64,000 nt of DNA, taken from positions 124,001 through 188,000 of the forward strand of contig NZ_SMLB01000008.1 in the NCBI RefSeq assembly GCF_004349105.1, written 5' to 3'. Positions 31,853 to 39,963 of the stretch are shown piece after piece. This stretch comes from Jiangella aurantiaca (GTDB taxonomy: Bacteria > Actinomycetota > Actinomycetes > Jiangellales > Jiangellaceae). How positions within the stretch are numbered: position 1 is the first letter of the stretch; each line of letters begins with the position of its first letter. The position numbers and the translations under genes were made by a program. The notes beneath the pieces were generated by a model. The model saw nothing but the letters and a program-made list of their open reading frames with translations. It ran no database searches and had not been told where the DNA came from.

Positions 31853-31933
31853 CGTCCGTCGGCTCGTCCTCTCGTCGCGGCGGTCACCCGGCCGCCGGCC
31901 CACGCCGCCCGGCTTGCACCAGGGCGGAGCGGG

Positions 31934-32815
31934 TCAGCCTCCCGCCCGGTCGGTTCGGTGGCCGCTGGGCTCACCGGCCAGGTGGCCGGCGATCTCGCCC
32001 AGCCGGGCGGCGACCGCCGGGATGTCGTCCATCGTGAACCGGCTGGACGGCGCGCTGACACTCAGCGCGGCGGGCAGCCGGGTGCCGAGAATGGCGACGG
32101 CGACGCAGCGGCCGTCCTCCTCGTTCTCGCCGTCGTCGACGGCGTAGCCCTGGCGCCGCACGGCGTCGAGCTCGGCGAGGAACCGGTCGGTGGAGGTGAT
32201 GGTGTTGCCGGTACGTGGCTTGAGGTCGACCTGCTCGAGCAGCTCGGCGACCTGGCCCGCAGGCAGCTGCGCCGCGATCGCCTTGCCCAGCGCCGTGCAG
32301 TAGAGCGGGTCGCGGCTGCCACGGACGCTCACCATGCGCACGGTGCGCGGGCTCTCGGCCACCTCCACGTAGCGGACGGCGGTGCCGTCGAGCACACCGA
32401 GGTTGGTGGTCTCGCCGGTCTCGTCGCGCACCCGCTCGAGCCACGGCCGGGCGCGGTCCTGCAGGACCTCGAGGTCGCGCGACTGCATGCCGACGAACCC
32501 GAGGCCGAGGCGGTAGCGCCCGTCGCCGTCGCGCTCGACGTAGCGGTGCTTCTCCAGCGTCCACAGGTAGCGGAACGCGGTGGCCTTGGCCATGCGGATG
32601 GAGCGGTGGATCTCGACGAGCGACATCGGCTCAGGCGACTCCTGGAGCACGTTGAGCATCGAGACGACGCGTTCGACGGATCGGTTGTTGTACTTGCGGG
32701 CTTGTTCCGGGGTCGCGGTGGCCGGGTCGGGTGCGTCGTGGATGTCGATCTGCTCGTCGGCGGATTCGTGGTCGAGTTCGTCGGGGTTACGGCCTGCGGG
32801 CCGTCTGCGTGGCAT
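31934..32815 (-). CDS. IclR-family transcriptional regulator (probable master regulator of the island)
   Basis: 293 residues: an N-terminal winged helix-turn-helix (about 43-105: SVERVVSMLNVL, SLVEIHRSIRMAKATAFRYL) and a C-terminal IclR effector domain with the LYCTALGKAIAAQLP signature. The extreme N terminus (MPRRRPAGRNPDEL) is acidic/disordered. ATG 32815 has GGAGG 7 nt upstream. It is the only DNA-binding regulator within the island, and its own promoter carries operator E, consistent with autoregulation. IclR proteins bind short inverted repeats and respond to small metabolites; the effector here is unknown. Linking it to the other operators is inference from the shared motif. Confidence 0.88.
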   Translation of the reverse strand: MPRRRPAGRNPDELDHESADEQIDIHDAPDPATATPEQARKYNNRSVERVVSMLNVLQESPEPMSLVEIHRSIRMAKATAFRYLWTLEKHRYVERDGDGRYRLGLGFVGMQSRDLEVLQDRARPWLERVRDETGETTNLGVLDGTAVRYVEVAESPRTVRMVSVRGSRDPLYCTALGKAIAAQLPAGQVAELLEQVDLKPRTGNTITSTDRFLAELDAVRRQGYAVDDGENEEDGRCVAVAILGTRLPAALSVSAPSSRFTMDDIPAVAARLGEIAGHLAGEPSGHRTDRAGG

Positions 32816-32842
32816 GACGCCGCCTCCATGGTTTTGGGATCT

Positions 32843-32865
32843 GAACCTGCAGTTTCAGAAGAATA
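32843..32865 (-). promoter_or_regulatory. IclR-gene promoter -10 box and operator E
   Basis: On the minus strand TATTCT (32865-32860) is a likely -10. GAACCTGCAGTTTC (32843-32856 on the plus strand; 9 of 10 arm matches) starts 4 bp downstream of it. Including flanks, CTGAACCTGCAGTTTCAG is an almost perfect 18-bp palindrome centred on CTGCAG. The -35 (CTGGCA) is weak. The geometry equals that of operators A and B. Confidence 0.6.
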
Positions 32866-32975
32866 TCGGAATCAAGATCATCTGCCAGGGGCCAGTTTCG
32901 CGGGACCTCCCGCGCCGGCAACCACTGACCATCGCCTCGACCTCCGGTCGCAGGCTGTGCTGCGAACTGGCCCCC

Positions 32976-33031
32976 TTGACGCATGGTTTCCGTCAATCGT
33001 AGCGTGATTTGCCAAGTGGAGCATCTGTTTC
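32976..33031 (+). promoter_or_regulatory. Promoter and operator F for the aminotransferase operon
   Basis: On the plus strand TTGACG (32976-32981) and TAGCGT (33000-33005) are separated by 18 bp. Operator F, GGAGCATCTGTTTC (33018-33031), matches 8 of 10 arm positions and has one perfect GTTTC half; another GTTTC lies at 32986-32990 in the spacer. It would drive the operon starting at 33094. Confidence 0.45.
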
Positions 33032-33093
33032 GATAAACAAAACGCCCTGGTACCGGTGCCACTGTTCAGCCCGCCCGGCAGGAGACCCCGCTC

Positions 33094-34365
33094 ATGAGCA
33101 CAGATGCTCGACGTCATCCCCGTTCCCGCGAGCTCCACCGGCGCGCCAGCCGCCACACCCCCGGGGGCGTCCACTCCAACGTCCGGCTGGCCGGGCCGCG
33201 GATCTTCTTCGAGAGCGGCAACGGGCCGTGGCTGCGCAGCGTCGACGGCGACGACTACGTCGACTACCTGCTCGGACAGGGCCCGAACTTCCTCGGCCAC
33301 GCGCCGCAGGCGGTGGTGCAGGCCGTCCACGAGGCCAGCCGCACCGGGGTGATCTTCGGCGGCCAGCACGAGCTGGAGATCGAGGCCGCCGAACTGGTGT
33401 GCTCGACGCTGCGCTGGCCCGACATGGTGCGCTTCTGTGTCTCCGGCACCGAAGCGGTGCAAGCAGCGTTCCGGCTGGCCAGGGCGGTCACCGGCCGCAC
33501 GAGGATCGTGCGCTTCGAGGGCCACTACCACGGCTGGCTCGACAACGTGCTGATGGCGCTCGGCGACGACGGCTGGGGCGTCGCCAGCGCGGGGCAGCTG
33601 GCCGGCCATCTCGACGACTTCGTGGTCCTGCCGTGGAACGACGCGGACCGGCTCGCGACGGTGCTCGCCGAGGAGGGCGAGCGGATCGCCGCCGTCGTCA
33701 TGGAGCCGGTCATGATCAACGCCGGGGTCATCGAGCCGCTGCCGGGCTACCTCCAGCGCGTGCGCGAGCTGTGTACGTCGCACGGTGTCGTGCTGATCTT
33801 CGACGAGGTGCTCTCCGGGTTCCGGCTCGGACTCGACGGCGCCGCCGGACGCTACGGCGTCACGCCCGACCTCGCCACGTACGCGAAGGCGCTGGCCGCC
33901 GGCTGGCCGGTGGCGGCGCTGGCCGGCCGGGCGGAGCTGATGGAGCGCTTCGGCACCGGCGAGGTCAACCACTCCGGCACGTTCAACGGATCCGTGGTCG
34001 CGACGGCCGCGGTCAAGGCCAGCCTGGAACTGCTGCGCGACAACCCGCCGTACGCCGGCATCGAGGAGCACGGCACCGCGCTGATGGCCGGCATCCGCGA
34101 GCTGGGCCAGTCCTACGGCGTCCCGCTGCGGGCGGCCGGGCTGCCGGCCGCCTTCCACGTCTCCTTCGGAGACGCCGAGGTCGTCGACTACCGCTCGTTG
34201 CAGCAGCTGGACCTGGCCCGGTACGAGGACCTCGCCGAGGCGCTGGTCGACCACGGCGTGTGGGTGGCGTCGCGCGGGGTCTGGTACGTCTCCGCCACCC
34301 ACGGACCCGGCGAACTGGACGCCGCGCTGACCCGGTTCGCCAAGACGCTGACGGAGTGGCTGTGA
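33094..34365 (+). CDS. Class III aminotransferase (glutamate-1-semialdehyde aminomutase-like)
   Basis: 423 residues, fold I class III: N-terminal HTPGGVHSNVRL, CVSGTEAVQAAF for PLP-phosphate contact, GHYHGWLD, the Asp in LIFDEVLSGFRLG, and Schiff-base Lys in TYAKALAAGWP; NHSGTFNGS is typical of the GSAM branch. Family enzymes move an amino group within or between substrates with aldehyde or keto groups. It is not a housekeeping hemL by context. It is the first gene of a tightly overlapping five-gene operon. The start is preceded by AGGAGA. Confidence 0.84.
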   Translation: MSTDARRHPRSRELHRRASRHTPGGVHSNVRLAGPRIFFESGNGPWLRSVDGDDYVDYLLGQGPNFLGHAPQAVVQAVHEASRTGVIFGGQHELEIEAAELVCSTLRWPDMVRFCVSGTEAVQAAFRLARAVTGRTRIVRFEGHYHGWLDNVLMALGDDGWGVASAGQLAGHLDDFVVLPWNDADRLATVLAEEGERIAAVVMEPVMINAGVIEPLPGYLQRVRELCTSHGVVLIFDEVLSGFRLGLDGAAGRYGVTPDLATYAKALAAGWPVAALAGRAELMERFGTGEVNHSGTFNGSVVATAAVKASLELLRDNPPYAGIEEHGTALMAGIRELGQSYGVPLRAAGLPAAFHVSFGDAEVVDYRSLQQLDLARYEDLAEALVDHGVWVASRGVWYVSATHGPGELDAALTRFAKTLTEWL

Positions 34366-34763
34366 TGGCCGCGCCCGAGTCCGCGGCGGCCGGGCAGGCG
34401 CCGGCCGAGCCGGCGCCGGCGCCGCCGTTCCGGCGGTTCGTGCGGGCCGGCGACTTCGTCTTCGTGTCCGGCCAGGCGTCGGTCGACGAGGCGGGCCGGC
34501 TGGTACCGGGCACGTTCGAGGAGCAGTTGCGCCTCTCCATGGAGAACGTCCGCCGCGTCCTGGCGCAGGCTGGCCTCGATCTCGACCACGTGGTGCGCAC
34601 CGGCTGCTACGTGCACGACCCCGCCGACGCGCTGGAGTTCAACCGGCTCTATCGCGAGTACTTCCAGGCGCCGCTACCGGCCCGGACCACGCTCACCGGC
34701 TGCCTCACCGACGACGTGCGGTTCGAGATCGACGTCGTCGCGTACGCCGGCGGGGAGGGCTGA
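34365..34763 (+). CDS. RidA-family (YjgF/YER057c/UK114) deaminase
   Basis: 132 residues: an Ala/Pro-rich N-terminal tail, then the RidA core FVRAGDFVFVSGQASVDEAGR, LRLSMENVRRVLAQAGLDLDHV and the C-terminal active-site segment with Arg in LPARTTLTG and Glu in RFEIDVVAY. Both catalytic-type residues of imine-hydrolysing RidA proteins are present. It would clear reactive enamine/imine intermediates from the PLP enzyme upstream (its start overlaps that stop, TGATG), or act on a pathway intermediate. Confidence 0.86.
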   Translation: MAAPESAAAGQAPAEPAPAPPFRRFVRAGDFVFVSGQASVDEAGRLVPGTFEEQLRLSMENVRRVLAQAGLDLDHVVRTGCYVHDPADALEFNRLYREYFQAPLPARTTLTGCLTDDVRFEIDVVAYAGGEG

Positions 34764-34766
34764 CCG

Positions 34767-36257
34767 GTGCGCCTGGCCCTGCTCGGCCTGTTCCACGAGG
34801 CCAACACGTTCTCGCCGCTGAAGGCCGACCGCGCGCTGTTCGCGTCCGGCGGCGTGTTCCGCGGCAAGGAGATCGTCGACGAGTACGGGGGCTCGTCGAC
34901 GACCATCGGCGGTCACCTCGCCGCGGGTGAACGGCTCGGCGTCGACGTCGTCCCGCTCACCTTCGCGTTCGTCAACCCCGTCGGCGCCGTCACCGAGGAT
35001 GCGTTCGAGTGGCTGGCGGGCGAGATGCTCGGCGAGCTGGCGAACGGTGGACCCTGGGACGGCGTGCTGCTGAACCTGCACGGTGCCGCCGTCGCCGAGC
35101 ACCTGGCCGACGCCGACGCCGAGCTGGCCCGGCGGGTGCGGGCCGTCGTCGGCCCGGGCGTGCCGGTCGGCACGGTCCTCGACCTGCACGGCAACGCGTC
35201 GCCGGCACTGGTCGACGCGCTCACCGTCACCCTCGCTTACCAGACCAACCCGCACGTCGACGCCGCCGTCCAGGGGGCGCGGTGCGTCGAACTCGTGGTC
35301 CGGGCCGCGCGCGGCGAGATCGCGCCGGTGCAGGTGCTGGTGCCGCTGCCGGTGGTAGTGAACATCGCCCGCCAGGACACCGGTGAGGAGCCGATGGCGT
35401 CGCTGGTCGCGGCCGCCGAGCGGGTCGCGGCGCGGCCGGGCATGCTGTGGGCCGGCGTGATCGAGGGGTTCCCCTACGCCGACGTGCCGCACGTGGGCAT
35501 GTCGTGCCTCACCGTGCACGACGGCGACCGGCTGGCCGCCGAGTGGGCGGCGTGGGAGCTGGCCGACGCCGTCTGGTCACGCCGCGACGACCTGCAGGCA
35601 AGCGGGCACACCGTCGAGGAGGCGCTGGACGTCGCCGAGCGCGAGCACGGGCCGGTCGTGCTGCTCGACGTCGGCGACAACATCGGTGCCGGCGCGCCGG
35701 GCGACTCCACCGTGCTCCTCGCCGCCGCGGTGCGCCGCGGGCTGCGCTCGCTGGTGCAGACGCTGTGGGACCCCGACGCCGCCGCGGCCTGCGTCGCCGC
35801 CGGCGCCGGCGCCGAGGTGACTCTCTCCGTCGGCGCACGGCACGGCCACTCGGCCGGAGCGCCGGTGCCGGTGAAGGGCCGGGTCCGGCTGATCTCCGAC
35901 GGCCGCTTCGAGGAGCCCGCGCCGACGCATGGCGGGTTCCGCTGGTTCGACATGGGTTCGACCGCCGTCCTCGAGACCGCCGACGGGCCGACGCTTGTGC
36001 TGATGTCGCGGCAGACCATGAACACCAGCCGGCGCCAGCTGACGGCGCTCGGCCTGGACCCGGCGGCGTTCCAGGTGATCGTCGCGAAGGGGGTCAACGG
36101 CCCGCGGGCGGCGTACGCGCCGATCGCGTCGCGGCTGGTCGTCGTCGACACCGACGGCATCACCGCGATGGGCCTGGACCGCTTCACCTACCGCAACCGG
36201 CGGCGCCCGCTGTACCCGTTCGAGCCGGCCGAGTTCCCTGCGGGAGCGGCCCGATGA
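34767..36257 (+). CDS. M81 family (MlrC-like) metallopeptidase
   Basis: 496 residues of the MlrC / M81 family. The N-terminal FHEANTFSP holds a predicted zinc ligand pair; further features are LLNLHGAAVAEH, TVLDLHGNASPAL and AYQTNPHVDA (DUF1485-like domain), then DVGDNIGAGAPGDST and a C-terminal MlrC domain (SRQTMNTSRRQL). Family members hydrolyse small peptides or amides (microcystinase C cleaves the Adda-containing linear product) and many are uncharacterised. The GTG start follows the previous gene by 3 bp; the stop overlaps the next ATG. Substrate unknown. Confidence 0.86.
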   Translation: MRLALLGLFHEANTFSPLKADRALFASGGVFRGKEIVDEYGGSSTTIGGHLAAGERLGVDVVPLTFAFVNPVGAVTEDAFEWLAGEMLGELANGGPWDGVLLNLHGAAVAEHLADADAELARRVRAVVGPGVPVGTVLDLHGNASPALVDALTVTLAYQTNPHVDAAVQGARCVELVVRAARGEIAPVQVLVPLPVVVNIARQDTGEEPMASLVAAAERVAARPGMLWAGVIEGFPYADVPHVGMSCLTVHDGDRLAAEWAAWELADAVWSRRDDLQASGHTVEEALDVAEREHGPVVLLDVGDNIGAGAPGDSTVLLAAAVRRGLRSLVQTLWDPDAAAACVAAGAGAEVTLSVGARHGHSAGAPVPVKGRVRLISDGRFEEPAPTHGGFRWFDMGSTAVLETADGPTLVLMSRQTMNTSRRQLTALGLDPAAFQVIVAKGVNGPRAAYAPIASRLVVVDTDGITAMGLDRFTYRNRRRPLYPFEPAEFPAGAAR

Positions 36258-37822
36258 CGCGCACGTTCGACCACCTCACGTTCGGCGACGTCCTGGCGCA
36301 CCGGGCCGCGGCCGACGGCGACCGGCCGTTCCTCACCTACGCCGATCCGCTGGAGCCGCACGCCATCCGCACCTGGACGTACGCCGGGTGCGCCGCCGAC
36401 GTCGCCGTGCTCCGGGCGCTGCTGGAGGAGCTGGGGGTCGGGCCGGGCGACCGCGTCGTGCTGCACATGGAGAACGCGCCGGCGTTCGTCATCGCGCTGC
36501 TGGCGATCACCTCGACCGGCGCGATCGCCGTCCCTACCATCGCCCAGTACACCGCCGAGGAGCTCGGCTACGTCGTCGAGCACAGCGAGGCCGCCGCCGT
36601 GGTCACCAATCTGCGGCACCAGTCGATGGCCGAGCGGGTGGCCGCGGGCGCGTCGGTCCCGCCGCCGGTCGTCTGCGGCACGACGGTGACCAACGGCCGC
36701 CGGCGGGCGCGGCGGGCCGCCACCGCGCTGCCCGACGACGGCCCGCCGGGGCAGCGCACCGCGCTGATGATGTACACGTCGGGAACCACTGGCCGGCCCA
36801 AGGGCGTCATGCTCTCGCACGCCGCCTGCCTGTCCGCCGGCGCCACGACCCGCGCCGAGACCGCGCTGACGCCGTCCGACCGGTCCTACTGCGTGCTGCC
36901 GCTGTTCCACGTCAACGCGATGTGCTTCCAGCTGATGCCGGCGCTGCTGACCGGCTCGCAGCTGGTGATCGGCCCCGTGTTCAGCGCGCGGGGGTACTGG
37001 CCGGTGGTGGCCGAGTACGGGATCACGGTGGGCAACCTCACCGCCGGGCCGTTGCGGATCCTGCTGGGCGCGCCGCCGGGCCCCGACGAGGCCGCGGCGG
37101 CGTCGTCGATGCGGCTGATGATGTACGCGCTGCCGCTGGATCGCGACGAGATCCGGGCCATCGAGACCCGGTTCGGCGTTGCGGTGTCGATGGCGTGGGG
37201 GCTGACGGAGTCCGCGGCCTGCGGCACCCGGACCCCCGTCCATCTCGATCCGCGACACGACTGGCAGTCGATCGGGACGGTGAGCCCGGGGTGGGAGCTG
37301 CGGGTCGTCGGCGACGACGGCGCCGAGGTGGCCCCGGGCGGAGTGGGCGAGCTGGTCATCCGGGGCCCGTCGACGATGACCGGCTACTTCAAGGACCCGC
37401 CGGCGACGGCCGAGGTGCTCGACGGCGACGGCTGGCTGCGCACGGGCGACCTCGGCCGCGTCGACGGCGGCTACGTCTACTTCCTCGACCGGCGCAAGGA
37501 CGTCATCAAGGTCAAGGGCGAGAACGTCGGGGCCGGCGAGGTGGAGCGGGTGCTGCTGGAGCACCCGCTGGTCGAGGAGTGCGCGGCGGTCGGCGTCCCC
37601 GATCCGATCCTGGGCGAGCGGCTGCTCGCCTTCGTCGTGCTGTCCGCGGGCGCGGCCCCCGGCCCGGCCGCCGAGGACGACGCGCTGCGCGAGCACTGTG
37701 CCCGGCGGCTGGCGCCGTTCAAGGTGCCGTCGCGGATCGTCCCGGTGCCGGAGCTGCCGCGCACGTCGATCGGGAAGATCCGCAAGGCCGGGCTGCGCGA
37801 CCTCGCCCGGGCGCTCGCGTGA
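36254..37822 (+). CDS. AMP-binding acyl-CoA synthetase
   Basis: 522 residues of the ANL superfamily: phosphate-binding loop MMYTSGTTGRPKG (about residue 172), WGLTESAACG, hinge-region GDGWLRTGDLGRVD, and the C-terminal catalytic Lys in RTSIGKIRK. It should activate a carboxylate to acyl-AMP and then acyl-CoA. Placed after a deamidating/peptidase gene and before a 2-oxo-acid E1, it may load a carboxylate from upstream breakdown onto CoA, or prime the acyl module (inference). Start ATG 36254 overlaps the previous stop; the stop overlaps the next GTG. Confidence 0.88.
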   Translation: MTRTFDHLTFGDVLAHRAAADGDRPFLTYADPLEPHAIRTWTYAGCAADVAVLRALLEELGVGPGDRVVLHMENAPAFVIALLAITSTGAIAVPTIAQYTAEELGYVVEHSEAAAVVTNLRHQSMAERVAAGASVPPPVVCGTTVTNGRRRARRAATALPDDGPPGQRTALMMYTSGTTGRPKGVMLSHAACLSAGATTRAETALTPSDRSYCVLPLFHVNAMCFQLMPALLTGSQLVIGPVFSARGYWPVVAEYGITVGNLTAGPLRILLGAPPGPDEAAAASSMRLMMYALPLDRDEIRAIETRFGVAVSMAWGLTESAACGTRTPVHLDPRHDWQSIGTVSPGWELRVVGDDGAEVAPGGVGELVIRGPSTMTGYFKDPPATAEVLDGDGWLRTGDLGRVDGGYVYFLDRRKDVIKVKGENVGAGEVERVLLEHPLVEECAAVGVPDPILGERLLAFVVLSAGAAPGPAAEDDALREHCARRLAPFKVPSRIVPVPELPRTSIGKIRKAGLRDLARALA

Positions 37823-39810
37823 CTGCGGGGCTCCTGGAGCTGTACCGGCGCATGCGCCGGATCCGGCGGTTCGAGGAACGGGCCGGGCAGCTCTACCGCG
37901 ACACCGAGGTGCCCGGCTTCCTGCACCTGTCCATCGGCCAGGAGGCGACGGCGGTCGGCGCGTGCTGGCCGCTGCGGGCCAGCGACGCGATCACGTCGAC
38001 GCACCGCGGGCACGGGCACTGCCTGGCCAAGGGCCTGCCTCCGGCGCCGATGTTCGCCGAGCTGATGGGCCGCGACGCCGGGACCTGTCACGGCCGCGGT
38101 GGGTCGATGCACATCGCCGACCCCTCGCTGGGCGTGTACGGCGCTAACGGCATCGTCGGCGCCGGGTTGCCGATCGCGGGCGGCGTCGCGACGGCGTTCC
38201 GGCTGCTCGGCGGCGACGGTGTCGTCGTGGCGTTCTTCGGCGACGGCGCCGTGGCGCAGGGGATGTTCCACGAGGCGGTCAACCTGGCCGCCGTCTGGGA
38301 CCTGCCAGTGATCTTCTGCTGCGAGAACAACCACTACGCCGAGTTCTCCCGGGCCGCCGACCAGCACCGTGCCGGGCTGGCCGAGCGCGCCGCCGGCTAC
38401 GGCATCGACTACGCGCACGTCGACGGCAACGACGTGGTGGCCGTCGCCGACCTCATGACCAAGCTGGTCGACCAGCGGCGGCGCGGCACCGGCCCGGTGC
38501 TGGTCGAAGCCGACACGTATCGGTGGCACGGCCACTACGAGGGTGATCCGGAGCGCTACCGCGACGCTGCCGAGGTGGCCGAATGGCGCCGTCGTGACCC
38601 GATCGTCCGCGCCCGCGACCGGCTGCTGGCGGCCGGCGTGGCGGCCGAGGCGATCGAGGCGGTCGACGCCGATGTGGAGGCGGAGATCGAGGCGGCCCTC
38701 GCGTTCGCCCGCTCGGCGCCGGAGCCGTCGCCGTCGTCGCTGGGGGAGTACGTGGTGGCGCCGCGGGCTGATTCGCCGGACGCGGACGCCGGCGAGGTCG
38801 CGGCGGTGCACGCGGCCGTGGTCGCGCCGGCCGCCGCAGACCGGTACCGGGTGATGGACGCCGTCCGCGACGCGCTCGACCACGAGCTGGCCGCCGACCC
38901 GTCCGTCTTCCTGGCCGGCATCGACGTCGGCGCGGGCGGCAACGTCTTCGGCCTCACGCGCGGGCTCGCGGCGGCGTACCCCGACCGCGTCCGCGACACC
39001 CCGATCAGCGAGACCGCGATCGCCGGTGTCGCCGTCGGCGCCGCGATGGCCGGGCTGCGGCCGGTCGTCGAGATCATGTACATGGACTTCCTCGGCGCCT
39101 GCTTCGACCAGCTGCTCAACCAGGCGGCGAAGCTGCGGTACATGACCGGTGGCCGGGCGGCGATGTCGCTGGTCGTGCGGACCCAGTTCGGCGCCGGCCG
39201 GTCGTCGGGCAGCCAGCACTCGCAGAGCCTCGAGGCGCTGCTCGCGCACATCCCCGGCCTCACCGTCGTCATGCCGTCGACACCGGAGGACACCTACGGG
39301 CTGCTCCGCGCCGCGATCCGCGACCCCGACCCCGTCGTCTTCGTGGAGAACCGGCACCTCTACGGGTTCCGCGGCGTGAAACCGCCGCCCGGCCACCTCG
39401 TCCCCCTCGGCCGCGCCGTCGTGCGCCGTCCGGGCACGGACGTCACCGTCGTGTCGTGGTCGCGGATGGTGCACGAAGCGCTCGCGGCCGCCGCGGCGCT
39501 CGCCGACGAGGGGATCTCGGCCGAGGTTGTCGACCTGCGCACCATCGTGCCGCTGGACCGCGCGACCGTCCTGGAGTCGCTGGCGCGGACGAACCGCCTG
39601 CTCATCGCGCACGAAGCGGTCCGCGACTTCGGCGTCGGCGCCGAGCTCGCCGCCCTCGCCGTCGACGAGGGTTTCTGGCACCTGGACGCTCCCGTGGTCC
39701 GCGTCGCGCCGCCGCCGACCCCCGTGCCCTACGCCCCGTCCCTCGAACGGGCGTGGCTGCCCGGCCGCGACGCCATCGCCGACACCATCCGGCGCCTCGT
39801 CCGCGTCTGA
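37819..39810 (+). CDS. 2-oxo-acid dehydrogenase E1, alpha and beta fused
   Basis: 663 residues combining both halves of a two-subunit E1. The alpha-like half (1 to about 320) has HRGHGHCLAKG, GRGGSMH and the ThDP motif GDGAVAQG...CCENN (about 140-170), with the YRWHGHYEGDP loop. An acidic linker leads to the beta-like half (about 345-663) with ISETAIAGVAVGAAMAGLRPVVEIMYMDF. Oxidative decarboxylation of a branched or short 2-oxo acid is expected. No E2 or E3 gene is nearby; the only other E1 is AceE at 54 kb. Either it borrows another E2, or the decarboxylation is non-oxidative (inference). It is the last gene of the operon, started by GTG overlapping the previous stop. Confidence 0.85.
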   Translation: MTAGLLELYRRMRRIRRFEERAGQLYRDTEVPGFLHLSIGQEATAVGACWPLRASDAITSTHRGHGHCLAKGLPPAPMFAELMGRDAGTCHGRGGSMHIADPSLGVYGANGIVGAGLPIAGGVATAFRLLGGDGVVVAFFGDGAVAQGMFHEAVNLAAVWDLPVIFCCENNHYAEFSRAADQHRAGLAERAAGYGIDYAHVDGNDVVAVADLMTKLVDQRRRGTGPVLVEADTYRWHGHYEGDPERYRDAAEVAEWRRRDPIVRARDRLLAAGVAAEAIEAVDADVEAEIEAALAFARSAPEPSPSSLGEYVVAPRADSPDADAGEVAAVHAAVVAPAAADRYRVMDAVRDALDHELAADPSVFLAGIDVGAGGNVFGLTRGLAAAYPDRVRDTPISETAIAGVAVGAAMAGLRPVVEIMYMDFLGACFDQLLNQAAKLRYMTGGRAAMSLVVRTQFGAGRSSGSQHSQSLEALLAHIPGLTVVMPSTPEDTYGLLRAAIRDPDPVVFVENRHLYGFRGVKPPPGHLVPLGRAVVRRPGTDVTVVSWSRMVHEALAAAAALADEGISAEVVDLRTIVPLDRATVLESLARTNRLLIAHEAVRDFGVGAELAALAVDEGFWHLDAPVVRVAPPPTPVPYAPSLERAWLPGRDAIADTIRRLVRV

Positions 39811-39827
39811 TCGCGAGCGTCGCCCCG

Positions 39828-39875
39828 ATGGGTGAGCGTCTGATGCTGCTCTGACCACACCAGACGTTCACCCAT
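39828..39875. repeat. 15-bp imperfect inverted repeat after the island's last operon
   Basis: ATGGGTGAGCGTCTG (39828-39842) and CAGACGTTCACCCAT (39861-39875) are inverted copies with one mismatch, separated by 18 bp. The hairpin lies 18 bp downstream of the E1 gene. No T tract follows, so it is not a standard intrinsic terminator, though it could end transcription or protect the mRNA. It may also be a dispersed palindromic repeat; other copies would have to be sought in the genome. Confidence 0.55.
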
Positions 39876-39963
39876 GCGCACAGAGCCTTGACGTGTGCAC
39901 GGCGTTTGCCGTATCAAAACAGTAGTATCAGTCACCGAAACAGCGATGTTGGAGGGCCGCCTC

